A DNA stretch of 33,506 nt from Kofleriaceae bacterium (GTDB lineage: Bacteria; Myxococcota_A; Polyangia; Haliangiales; Haliangiaceae): positions 1-33,506 of the forward strand of contig JABFXX010000400.1 in the NCBI GenBank assembly GCA_013368795.1, in the 5' to 3' direction. Below are positions 11,784 through 19,037 of the stretch, piece after piece. A program made the position numbers and the translations under genes. The number at the start of each line of letters is the position of its first letter. Position 1 is the first letter of the stretch. The notes under the pieces were generated by a model, which was not told the origin of the DNA, searched no databases, and saw only the letters and a program-made list of their open reading frames with translations.

Positions 11784-13501
11784 CAGTCGTCCTCCGCGGT
11801 CTCGACGATCCGGCTCGGCCGCCGGATCATGTCGTGGAGTGCCGCGCCGGCGGGGACCATCGGGTAGACCGAGTCCTCCTGCTCGACGCGGAAGTCGATC
11901 AGCACGGTCTCGCGCGAGGCCCGCGCGCGCGCCACCGCAGGCGCGACCTCGTCACGCGTCGTGACGCGCAGCCCGGTCAGGCCGTGCGCCTCGGCGAGCT
12001 TCACGAAGTCGGGGCTCTTGAGCGGCGTCGCCGAGTAGCGGCCGTTGTAGAAGAACTGCTGCCACTGGCGAACCATGCCGAGGTAGCCGTTGTTGATGAT
12101 CGCGATGTGGAGCTTCACGCCCTCCTGCGCGATCGTCGACAGCTCGCACGCGGTCATCTGAAACCCGCCATCGCCGGCGATCACCCAGACTTCCTCGTCG
12201 GGCACCGCGAGCTTCGCGCCGAGCGCGGCCGGCAGCGCGAAGCCCATCGTGCCGAGGCCGCCCGACGTGACGAGCTTGCGAGGATGATCGTGGCGGTAGT
12301 ACTGCGCCTCCCACATCTGGTGCTGGCCGACGTCGGTGACGACGAGCGCCTTGCCCTCGGTGATCCGCCACAGGTCGTGCATGACGTGGGCAGCGAACAG
12401 CCGGCCGTCGTGCGGCATGCACTGGATGTCGCGCACCGCTGAGTCACCCTTGAGCTCGGAGATCCGCGCGAGCCACTCGGCGCGGCCCTTGCGCGACACG
12501 AGCGGTAGCAGCGCGTCGAGCGTGTCCTTGACGTCGCCGACGAGCGCGACATCGACGCGGACGTTCTTGTTGATCTCCGCCGGATCGAGCTCGCAGTGGA
12601 TCTTCTTCGCGTCGAGCGCGTAGGTGTCGAGCTTGCCGGTGACGCGGTCGTCGAACCGCATGCCGAGCGCGAGCAGGAGGTCCGCCTCCTGGATCGCGTG
12701 GTTCACCCACGCCTCGCCGTGCATGCCCATCATGCCGAGCGCGAGCGGATGCGTCGCGGGGAAGCCGCCGAGGCCGAGCAGCGTCGACGCGACGGGCATC
12801 GCGGTCTTGTCGACGAGGTCGCGCAGGAGCGCGGTCGCGCCTGCCTTGACGATGCCGTGACCGGCGAGGATGACCGGCCGCCTCGCACGATCGATCATCT
12901 CGGCGGCGCGCGCCAGCTCGTCGCGACGTGCGCGATGCTCGGGGCGATAGCCGCGCATGCGGACCGGCTCCTCGCTCCATGCGGGGACGACCTGGGCCTG
13001 CTGCGCATCCTTCGTGATGTCGACGAGCACCGGCCCTGGCCGACCCGAGCTCGCGATGTAGAACGCCTCGCGGATCGTCTTCGCGATGTCATCGACGTGC
13101 GTGACGAGGTAGTTGTGCTTCGTGATCGGCAGCGTCACGCCGGTGATGTCGGTCTCCTGGAATGCGTCGCTGCCGAGATGCTTCGAGCCGACCTGGCCCG
13201 TGATGCAGACGAGCGGGACCGAGTCGAGCATCGCCGTCGCGATGCCGGTGACGAGGTTCGTCGCGCCCGGACCCGAGGTCGCGATCGCGACGCCGGTCTT
13301 GCCCGAGGCGCGCGCGTAGCCGTCGGCCATGTGCGCGGCGCCTTGCTCGTGGCGAACGAGCACGTGGCGGATCCGGCTCTCGAGCAGCGCGTCGTACGCG
13401 GGCATGATCGCGCCGCCCGGATAGCCGAACACGACGTCGACGCCCTCGCGCTCGAGCGCCTCCCACAGGATCTGCGCGCCGGTGCGTTGCGCGGAGCTCA
13501 C
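11783..13501 (-). CDS. ilvB: Acetolactate synthase large (catalytic) subunit
   Basis: This ThDP-dependent enzyme condenses two pyruvates, or pyruvate plus 2-ketobutyrate, in the first common step of branched-chain synthesis. The 572 residues show VVFGYPGGAIMPAYD, the catalytic Glu in RHEQGAAHMADGYAR, SGPGATNLVTGIATA, the FAD-binding GMRFDDRVTGK and the ThDP/Mg motif GDGGFQMTACEL ... NNGYLGMVRQW. The GTG at 13501 is chosen: GGAG lies eight bases upstream and MSSAQRTGAQILWEALEREGVD matches the family start. GTG codons at 13513 and 13516 lack a ribosome site. The start overlaps the upstream KARI-like gene's end. Confidence 0.95.
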
Positions 13502-14196
13502 ATGTTTCTCCACCACGCGAGTGCCGGAGCGAGGACGTCGGGCGTGTCCGCCTCGTCGTCAAACTCGTCGTCGACGAGCGCGAGCGGCTTCGCGATGCGC
13601 GGCGGCAGGCGCTCGGTCTGTGCGTAGAGCGCGAGCAGGCTGCCCGCGCGCTCGCTGACCGACGCCAGCTCGATGTCGGCCTCGAGGTGGACCGACGTCG
13701 CGCGCAGCTCGACATCGGTGGAGAACGCGGCGCGCGCATAGCCGACGGCGCGAACGAGCGCCCGCCCGGTGACGTCACGATGCACGGCGACGCGACAACC
13801 CGCATGCTCGTTGCCGATCGTCGTCACGAGCACGACATCGACACCGCTGCACGCGCACGCACCGGACTGCAGCGCGCGCGCCGAGCCGAACACGACGAGC
13901 GTGCCGGCCCGGACGTACGGCTCGCTCTGCCGCCACGTCTGCTCGTGCTCGCGCATCAGCACGACGATGACCTCGGCCTTCGCGACGACGTTCGATGGGC
14001 GACCGACCGCGAACCCGTCTGCGGCGGCGCGCGCCCAGCAGCTCGTCTCGGGCGCAAGGCCGATCGCGACCGTGTTTCCCGCACGCGAGAGGGCGAGCGC
14101 GTGCTCGCGGGCGTCGTCGTCGTAGCCGAGGATGGCGACGCGCGTGTCGCGCTGCGTGAACGTGGCTTGGAGCGGATCCGGTTTGAGCGACTTCAT
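13498..14196 (-). CDS. Degenerate ketol-acid reductoisomerase-like Rossmann protein (probable pseudoenzyme)
   Basis: The 232-residue protein aligns by eye with the N-terminal domain of IlvC: VAILGYDDDAREHALALSRAG against [28 protein letters not shown] against ADVIMVL, VRAGTLVVFGSARA against [14 protein letters not shown], and RVAVHRDVTGRALVRAVGYARA against [22 protein letters not shown]. The glycine motif GYGSQG is GYDDDA, the active-site His region AHGF is FGSA, and the knotted C-terminal catalytic domain is reduced to about 60 residues with an acidic end (VDDEFDDEADTPD). The frame is intact and has a good ribosome site (AGGAAGG). Catalysis is unlikely; nucleotide or IlvC/IlvB binding with a regulatory role is inference. 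ATGA overlap with ilvD ties it to the operon. Confidence 0.8.
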   Translation of the reverse strand: MKSLKPDPLQATFTQRDTRVAILGYDDDAREHALALSRAGNTVAIGLAPETSCWARAAADGFAVGRPSNVVAKAEVIVVLMREHEQTWRQSEPYVRAGTLVVFGSARALQSGACACSGVDVVLVTTIGNEHAGCRVAVHRDVTGRALVRAVGYARAAFSTDVELRATSVHLEADIELASVSERAGSLLALYAQTERLPPRIAKPLALVDDEFDDEADTPDVLAPALAWWRNM

Positions 14197-15872
14197 GCGG
14201 GTTCCTTCCTGGTGGGCGGGCGAGGCCGCGTGACGGCCCCTTCGGAAGCAGACGTGACGAGCGCGGCGTATTTCGCCATCACGCCGTGCGTGTAGCCGTG
14301 TGGGCGCGGGGCCGCGGGATGAGCACGCGAGCGCGCTGCGAGATCGGCGTCGACGTCGAGCCGGCGCGCGGCGACGTCGAACGTGATGAGGTCGCCGTCG
14401 CGGACGTAGGCGATCGGCCCGTCGGCAGCGGCCTCCGGCGAGACGTGCCCTGCCATCAGGCCGTGCGTCGCGCCGCTGAATCGGCCGTCGGTGACGAGCG
14501 CGATCGAATCGCCGAGTCCCTGACCGATCAGCGCGGCGGTGACACCGAGCATCTCGCGCATGCCGGGTCCGCCGCGCGGACCCTCGTGCCGGATCACGAC
14601 GACGTCACCGGGCTGGATCGTGCCCGCTTGCACCGCCTCGAACGCGGCCTCCTCGCCGTCGAACACGCGCGCGGGCCCGGTGTGCGTATCGCGGTCGTGG
14701 CCCGCGAGCTTGACGACGCAGCCGTCTGGCGCGAGCGAGCCGCGCAGGATCGCGAACCCGCCGCGAGGCTTGAGCGGATTGTCGACCTCCCGCACGACCG
14801 GTGGACCGTCGAGCCGGCGCGCGTCCGTGGTCTCCTCGCGCAACGTCTTGCCGGTACACGTGCGTGTGTCGGCGAGGAGGCCCGCGTCGAGCATGCGCTT
14901 GACGAGCAGGCGCACGCCGCCGGTCTTCGTCATGTCGACGGCGGTGTAGCGGCCGCCGGGCTTGAGATCTGCGAGCACCGGCGTCCGCGCGGCGATCGCG
15001 TCGAAGTCGTCGATCGCGAGGGGCACGCCGGCCTCGTAGGCGATCGCCAGCAAGTGCAGCACCGCGTTCGTCGAGCCCGCGGTTGCGGCGACCGAGGCGA
15101 TCGCGTTCTCGAACGCCGGCCTGGTGAGCAGCGCGCGGGGCCTCACGTCGTCGGCGATCAGCTTCATGACAAGCGCACCGCACTCGCGTGCCGCGTCGGC
15201 CTTGCGCGGATCGGTGGCGGCGATCTCGTTGAGACCCAGCGGCGACACGCCGAGCAGCGTGAGCGCGACCGACATCGTGTTCGCGGTGAACTGGCCGCCG
15301 CACGCGCCCGCGCCGGGACAAGCTCTGTCCTCGAGCACGGCGAGCCGCTGTGCCGACATCGCCCCGGTCGCGTGCGCGCCGACCGCCTCGAACACGTCCT
15401 GGATCGTGACGTCCTTGCCCTCGAATCGCCCGGGCGCGATCGGTCCGCCATAGAGCACGAGGCCCGGCACGTCGAGTCGCGCGAGCGCCATCACCGTCGC
15501 GGGAATCGTCTTGTCGCAACCCGACAGCGCGACGATGCCGTCGAGCGCGTGCGACATCACGAACAGCTCGATCGAGTCGGCGATCACCTCGCGCGACACG
15601 AGCGAGCCGCGCATTCCCTCGGTGCCCATCGTGATGCCGTCGGAGACCGCGATCGTGTTGAACTCGATCGGAGTGCCGCCGGCCGCACGAACGCCGGCCT
15701 TCACGTGCTCGGCAAGCGCTCGCAGGTGCACGTTGCACGGCGTGACCTCCGTCCACGTATTCGCGATTCCGACGAGAGGCTTCTCGAGATCCGCGTCCGT
15801 GTAGCCGGCGCCCTTCAGCATCGCGCGAGCAGGCGCTCGCGAAGGGCCTTTCTTGATCTTGTCACTGCGCAT
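14193..15872 (-). CDS. ilvD: Dihydroxy-acid dehydratase
   Basis: IlvD is an iron-sulfur enzyme that dehydrates 2,3-dihydroxy-isovalerate and -methylvalerate to the 2-keto acids for valine, leucine and isoleucine. The 559-residue length is standard. Cluster cysteines lie in TPCNVHLRALAEHVK, SGCDKTIPATVMALAR and GACGGQFTANTM; EGPRGGPGMREML and LVTDGRFSGATHGL are also typical. ATG at 15872 gives MRSDKIKKGPSRAPARAMLKG, the usual family start; a TTG 30 bases upstream was rejected. It is the first enzyme gene of the operon and lies 32 bases after the T tract of the leader terminator, so it would be the first gene controlled by attenuation. Confidence 0.97.
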   Translation of the reverse strand: MRSDKIKKGPSRAPARAMLKGAGYTDADLEKPLVGIANTWTEVTPCNVHLRALAEHVKAGVRAAGGTPIEFNTIAVSDGITMGTEGMRGSLVSREVIADSIELFVMSHALDGIVALSGCDKTIPATVMALARLDVPGLVLYGGPIAPGRFEGKDVTIQDVFEAVGAHATGAMSAQRLAVLEDRACPGAGACGGQFTANTMSVALTLLGVSPLGLNEIAATDPRKADAARECGALVMKLIADDVRPRALLTRPAFENAIASVAATAGSTNAVLHLLAIAYEAGVPLAIDDFDAIAARTPVLADLKPGGRYTAVDMTKTGGVRLLVKRMLDAGLLADTRTCTGKTLREETTDARRLDGPPVVREVDNPLKPRGGFAILRGSLAPDGCVVKLAGHDRDTHTGPARVFDGEEAAFEAVQAGTIQPGDVVVIRHEGPRGGPGMREMLGVTAALIGQGLGDSIALVTDGRFSGATHGLMAGHVSPEAAADGPIAYVRDGDLITFDVAARRLDVDADLAARSRAHPAAPRPHGYTHGVMAKYAALVTSASEGAVTRPRPPTRKEPA

Positions 15873-15904
15873 CGTTCGACATGCCTTCCCACACAGGGCC
15901 AACG

Positions 15905-15938
15905 AAAAAGCCCCCGCTCCGTTCTCCGGGGCGGGGGC
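15905..15938 (-). terminator. Intrinsic terminator in the ilv leader (attenuator)
   Basis: Read on the minus strand, GCCCCCGC and GCGGGGGC form a perfect 8-bp stem. It is extended past one C-A mismatch by CCG/CGG closing a GAGAA loop, and is followed at once by TTTTTCG. This is a textbook intrinsic terminator placed between the promoter and ilvD, where it can only act as a conditional stop. The 5' arm can pair instead with GGCGCGGGGCC (15982-15972) at the end of the leader reading frame, giving ten pairs with one bulged C, an antiterminator. Confidence 0.88.
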
Positions 15939-15961
15939 CGATTGGGACGTTGTCTCGTCCG

Positions 15962-16036
15962 CTACATCGGGGGCCCCGCGCCCAAAATCAGAAGCAGTAC
16001 GCCGACGATCGAAATGCTGATCGCGACGAGCGAAAT
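15962..16036 (-). CDS. Branched-chain amino acid leader peptide
   Basis: A short frame ends in TAG at 15962, 23 bases before the terminator stem. It contains ISLVAISISIVGVLLLIL, in which 13 of 18 residues are Ile, Leu or Val, then GAGPPM. Several codons are rare for this GC-rich DNA (ATT three times, GTA, CTT, TTG), as expected for sensing charged tRNA. The start is uncertain. AGGAGG lies five bases before an ATT codon at 16036 (24 residues), with no ATG/GTG/TTG at proper spacing. GTG at 16057 (31 residues) and ATG at 16132/16129 (56/55 residues) are in-frame alternatives without a ribosome site. A small membrane protein is the other reading of this sequence, but its position favours a leader. 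Confidence 0.72.
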   Translation of the reverse strand: MSLVAISISIVGVLLLILGAGPPM

Positions 16037-16142
16037 GCCGCCCTCCTCGACGCCCACAGGTACAACGCGCGCGACGACATCGGTCCGCGAAGCCGGCAAC
16101 CTGAGCGCTGGCCTCGTCGTTCCCAACATCATCACCACAGCG

Positions 16143-16171
16143 TTTATGAACGCGTTAGCGCGATGCGTCAA
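16143..16171 (-). promoter_or_regulatory. Sigma-70-like promoter of the ilv-leu operon
   Basis: On the minus strand TTGACG (16171-16166) and CATAAA (16148-16143) are separated by exactly 17 bases, matching five and four of six consensus positions. Transcription would begin near 16136, giving a leader of about 230 nt before the attenuator T tract. The region is less GC-rich than its surroundings. No other promoter-like pair was seen between here and ilvD. Confidence 0.6.
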
Positions 16172-16251
16172 CACTCATGACGCTGTGCGTCGCTGTCGCA
16201 CCACCCCATTGAATGCTGTATCCAATCGACGCAATTTGGAAATCAGCATCG

Positions 16252-16281
16252 AAAAAAAATCGCTATCAGGAACTGATGACG
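16252..16281 (-). terminator. Intrinsic terminator overlapping the hydrolase stop codon
   Basis: On the minus strand CGTCATCAG and CTGATAGCG, with loop TTC, form a nine-position stem with one mismatch and one G-T pair, then ATTTTTTTTCG (eight T). The hydrolase stop codon lies in the 3' arm. It would end the tetR-hydrolase transcript just before the ilv promoter region. Confidence 0.6.
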
Positions 16282-17171
16282 TTGCTTCGATACGTAGTCG
16301 AGCGTGCGTCATCGAGGAATCGCACGAGCTTCTCCGCGAGCCACGCGCGAAATGCATCGGTCGTCGGCGGTGAGTGCCGGCAGTCGGCGACGAGCTCGCG
16401 CTCGACGAGCGACGGGAACAGCTCGGCGGCACGTGCGAGCAGCTTGTCGCCGGGAAAGCTCACATCTCCGTCGCCGGCGAGGACGAACGTCGGCGCACGA
16501 AACCGCGAGAGCTCGTCGGGCGTCGCGAGCTTCGGCACGCGCATGTCCATGTTGAACGACGAAAACGCATCGCGCAGGTACGGCTTCCAATCGTCATCGG
16601 TCGTCGTGAGCAGATGATTGGCGAAGGCGTCGAATCGGCGCTCCGACGGAAACATCCGCCACATCATGAGTGGCCACATCATCTTCGTCAGGCCCTGCCA
16701 CGCCGAGCCATTCACGATGCCGGCCGGCACGAGCAGCGCGAGCCGCTCGATGCGCTCCGGAGCATGTACCGCGAGCCGGATCGCGGCGAAGCCTCCCCAG
16801 CTGACGGCGATGATCGGCGCGGCATTCAGCTCGAGCCCATCGAGGACCTCGGCGAGCCAGACGCCGTAGTCGTCGTTCTTCACCGACGGTCGCTCGTGCG
16901 GTGTCTTCACCGACTGGCCGATCACGTCGATCGCATGGATCCGGAACCGCGACAGGAGCGGCGCCAGCTCGCCGACCAGATGCGCCGAGCTCGCCATCGC
17001 GCCATGCAGCACGACGAGCGGCGGCCCCTCGCCAGCGACGAGCACGTGGGTCTCGCCGAACCTCGTGGGCACGAGCCGGCTCACGGTCTGAACGGGTATG
17101 CGTGCACGGAACCGCTCGAACCAGTCGAGCATCACGCCCTTCGCTGCATCGGACTTGAAGATCGGCTTCAT
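16266..17171 (-). CDS. Alpha/beta-fold hydrolase
   Basis: The 301-residue protein has the alpha/beta hydrolase layout: oxyanion-hole motif VVLHGAMASSAHL at about 53-65, nucleophile elbow AVSWGGFAAIRLA with Ser124 (Ala-Val-Ser-Trp-Gly rather than Gly-x-Ser-x-Gly), acid in FVLAGDGDVSFPGD, and catalytic His in DCRHSPPTT near the end. Substrate is unknown; the family covers esterases, lipases and C-C hydrolases. There is no signal peptide, so it is cytoplasmic. ATG at 17171 has GGAGG eight bases upstream and overlaps the tetR stop by ATGA, so the pair is one operon and the hydrolase is probably controlled by that repressor. Confidence 0.88.
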   Translation of the reverse strand: MKPIFKSDAAKGVMLDWFERFRARIPVQTVSRLVPTRFGETHVLVAGEGPPLVVLHGAMASSAHLVGELAPLLSRFRIHAIDVIGQSVKTPHERPSVKNDDYGVWLAEVLDGLELNAAPIIAVSWGGFAAIRLAVHAPERIERLALLVPAGIVNGSAWQGLTKMMWPLMMWRMFPSERRFDAFANHLLTTTDDDWKPYLRDAFSSFNMDMRVPKLATPDELSRFRAPTFVLAGDGDVSFPGDKLLARAAELFPSLVERELVADCRHSPPTTDAFRAWLAEKLVRFLDDARSTTYRSNVISS

Positions 17172-17788
17172 CGCGATTTCCTCCGGTTCTGTGGCCGCAA
17201 CCCTTCGAGGTGCTGCTGGACGAGGCGCACGACGAGCGCGACCGGGTTGTCGTGCCCTCCCTGCACCCATGCGATCAGCGCGAAGTAGAAGAACGAGAAG
17301 TACGCGACGCCGAGCAGTGCGACATCGACGTCCTCGCGCAACTCGCCGCGCGCCTTCGCCTCGGCAGCAAGACGTGCGATCGCCGCATGCACCGTCGCGA
17401 CCTGGCCCGCGAACCGCTGAGCCCACGGCGGATCGGCGAACAGCGATTCCTTGAGGACCGTCCGCGAGAGGGACGGGCGCTTCTGGTAGTAGCGAAACAC
17501 CGCACGGGTGAGCTTCTCGAGCTGGCGATCGAGCGGCGCCGGACCGAGGTCCGCGACCGCGCGCTGGAGCGTCTGCTCGAGGTCCTCGAACAGTGCGGCG
17601 TGAAGCAGCTCGCGCTTGTCGCCGTAATGGTGGATCACCGTGCCGGCTGCGACCTTCGCGCGTGCGGCGATCGCCCGGATGTTCGCCGCCTCGAAGCCGA
17701 CGCGCTCGAACTCGTCGCGGGCGGCTGCGAGGACGGCCTTTGCGGTCGCCGTCTTCTTCGCAGCCCGGCTCTGCGGTTCGCTGAACAT
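17168..17788 (-). CDS. TetR/AcrR-family transcriptional regulator
   Basis: The 206-residue protein has an N-terminal TetR helix-turn-helix at about 10-60 (TAKAVLAAARDEFERVGFEA, NIRAIAARAKVAAGTVIHHYGDKRELLHAAL) and a helical ligand-binding domain. The C-terminal part contains an aromatic helix (VAYFSFFYFALIAW), suggesting a hydrophobic ligand. ATG at 17788 is preferred to the TTG at 17794. No Shine-Dalgarno is seen, and the start codon lies within a palindromic operator candidate, so the message may be leaderless or poorly translated. It is cotranscribed with the downstream hydrolase and probably represses both. Confidence 0.9.
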   Translation of the reverse strand: MFSEPQSRAAKKTATAKAVLAAARDEFERVGFEAANIRAIAARAKVAAGTVIHHYGDKRELLHAALFEDLEQTLQRAVADLGPAPLDRQLEKLTRAVFRYYQKRPSLSRTVLKESLFADPPWAQRFAGQVATVHAAIARLAAEAKARGELREDVDVALLGVAYFSFFYFALIAWVQGGHDNPVALVVRLVQQHLEGLRPQNRRKSR

Positions 17789-17806
17789 GTTCAATGAACA
17801 TGTTTA
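17782..17806. promoter_or_regulatory. Tandem palindromic operator over the tetR start
   Basis: TGAACATGTTCA (17782-17793, a perfect 12-bp palindrome) is followed after one base by the near copy TGAACATGTTTA (17795-17806), centres 13 bp apart. The first contains the tetR start codon. Such paired inverted repeats at a TetR gene's own start are typical autoregulatory operators. Confidence 0.65.
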
Positions 17807-17901
17807 ACGAGCATCGCACCCGCGTCAAGTCCTGATCAGCGCCCGGAGAATTGCGCGGGAGCCATTCGAGACTTAGGTAGGGGAGTGCGAAGGGAGTCTC
17901 G

Positions 17902-18393
17902 ATGTGGCGTTTGCAAGCTTTGCTCGTCGGAGCGGGGCTCTTGGCGGCGCCGTTTCGTGCTGTCGCTGAGAGCCCTGACTGTGTGTGTCACGACGAGGAC
18001 GTGTCTGCGAGTCCGACGAGCAACAGCCAGCTGGGCCTCTACGTCATGAACATGACGCCAGAACTGCGCGAACACCTCGGCGCCGGTGAAGACAGGGGAG
18101 TGCTCGTCGCGCGCGTGAAGCCGGCGAGCCCCGCAGCACTTGCCGGCATCGAGGTTGGCGATGTGATCGTCCAAGTCGGTGGTCGCGACATCGACTCGAG
18201 CTCCGACGTCGTGTTCGAGGCCGCACAGGCGACGACGCGCGAGCTGCCGATCGAGGTCATCCGCGACGGCACGTCGATCGAGTTTCGCGCGACGTTCTCC
18301 GAGGAACCGCGGCACCGCGATCAGGATACCGACTGGCCCGCGATCGATTGGATGCGCCAGGTGGCGCCCATCGGACCGGGCGTCGGGCCATGA
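17902..18393 (+). CDS. Secreted PDZ-domain protein
   Basis: The 163-residue protein starts with a signal peptide (MWRLQALLVGAGLLAAPFRAVAES). Residues of about 44-130 form one PDZ domain: LGLYVMNMTPELREHLG, GVLVARVKPASPAALAGI, EVGDVIVQVGGRDIDSSSD. There is no protease domain, so this is a stand-alone exported PDZ protein that may bind C-termini of envelope proteins or a protease partner. ATG at 17902 follows AAGGGAG at good spacing. It is divergent from tetR and has no obvious functional partner nearby; a gene on the other strand ends just after it. Confidence 0.85.
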   Translation: MWRLQALLVGAGLLAAPFRAVAESPDCVCHDEDVSASPTSNSQLGLYVMNMTPELREHLGAGEDRGVLVARVKPASPAALAGIEVGDVIVQVGGRDIDSSSDVVFEAAQATTRELPIEVIRDGTSIEFRATFSEEPRHRDQDTDWPAIDWMRQVAPIGPGVGP

Positions 18394-18398
18394 GGCCC

Positions 18399-18971
18399 CT
18401 AGGGATAGTGGCCTTCGACCTCGAGCTGCCACGTATACGACGCCATGCACTGGCCTGACTTCGGCCGGACCTCGATCGAGACGCTGCGGTCGTCGTCGTT
18501 GCCGTTCGAGATCGTGCCCTCGCCCCACTCGACCTTCACCTGATCGGTGTTGCCGTTCGTCGTGGTCGAGCCCGTTGGCGCGTTGCACTCGACGACGTCG
18601 CTGCCCGTGTTGACGTATACGAACACGTCGAAGTCGACCGCCGCGGGTGACGTCAGCTTCGCCGCGACCCGCAGCTTGGCGCCGCCGATCGAGCTGTCGT
18701 CCTCGGTGACGCGAACGCGGTACCAGGCGGCGCGATAGCCCGTCGCGGTCAGCTTCTGGTTCCCCGTGTCGCCGCTGACGCTGCCGAGCATCGTCGCCGC
18801 GGCGCACGTGTCGGTGCTCGGGCACTGGCTCACGAATGCGTCGATCGGCATCGCGCTGTCGGGCATGACGCTCGCGTCGCTGCCGCTGCCACTGCCGCCG
18901 CCGCTATCGACCAGGTCGCCGCCGGCGCTTGCACAAGCCGCCGTGGCGCAGAGGACGATCGCAGCACGCAT
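18399..18971 (-). CDS. Putative lipoprotein with Gly/Ser linker and beta-rich domain
   Basis: The 190-residue protein begins MRAAIVLCATAACASAGGDL, a signal sequence with a possible weak lipobox (TAAC). A low-complexity linker (DSGGGSGSGSDASVMPDS) typical of exported myxobacterial proteins follows. The remaining 130 residues look like a beta-sandwich (WYRVRVTEDD, VDFDVFVYVNTGSDVVECNAP, SVSIEVRPKSGQC), reminiscent of pre-peptidase C-terminal domains, and carry four cysteines. Function unknown. The start at 18971 is chosen because the signal peptide begins there; longer versions run into the divergent promoter region shared with the gene at 19038. Confidence 0.7.
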   Translation of the reverse strand: MRAAIVLCATAACASAGGDLVDSGGGSGSGSDASVMPDSAMPIDAFVSQCPSTDTCAAATMLGSVSGDTGNQKLTATGYRAAWYRVRVTEDDSSIGGAKLRVAAKLTSPAAVDFDVFVYVNTGSDVVECNAPTGSTTTNGNTDQVKVEWGEGTISNGNDDDRSVSIEVRPKSGQCMASYTWQLEVEGHYP

Positions 18972-19037
18972 GGCTCGACTGTAGACGACTCGCCCTCCGG
19001 ATCGTACGGCGATCGTCATTGCAGTACGCTCGATGCG

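Noticed and set aside
15162..15756. Arg-rich frames overlapping ilvD and other operon genes
   Set aside because: They are shadows caused by GC-rich third positions; the enzymes in the true frames carry full catalytic motifs.
15905..16140. T-box riboswitch upstream of ilvD
   Set aside because: No T-box sequence (TGGNACCGCG-like) or specifier stem is present. The Ile/Val/Leu-rich frame and pairing fit peptide-based attenuation instead.
16037..16174. The full 70-codon frame starting at ATG 16174 as the leader peptide
   Set aside because: Its first codons lie upstream of or within the -35/-10 elements, so they would not be in the transcript.
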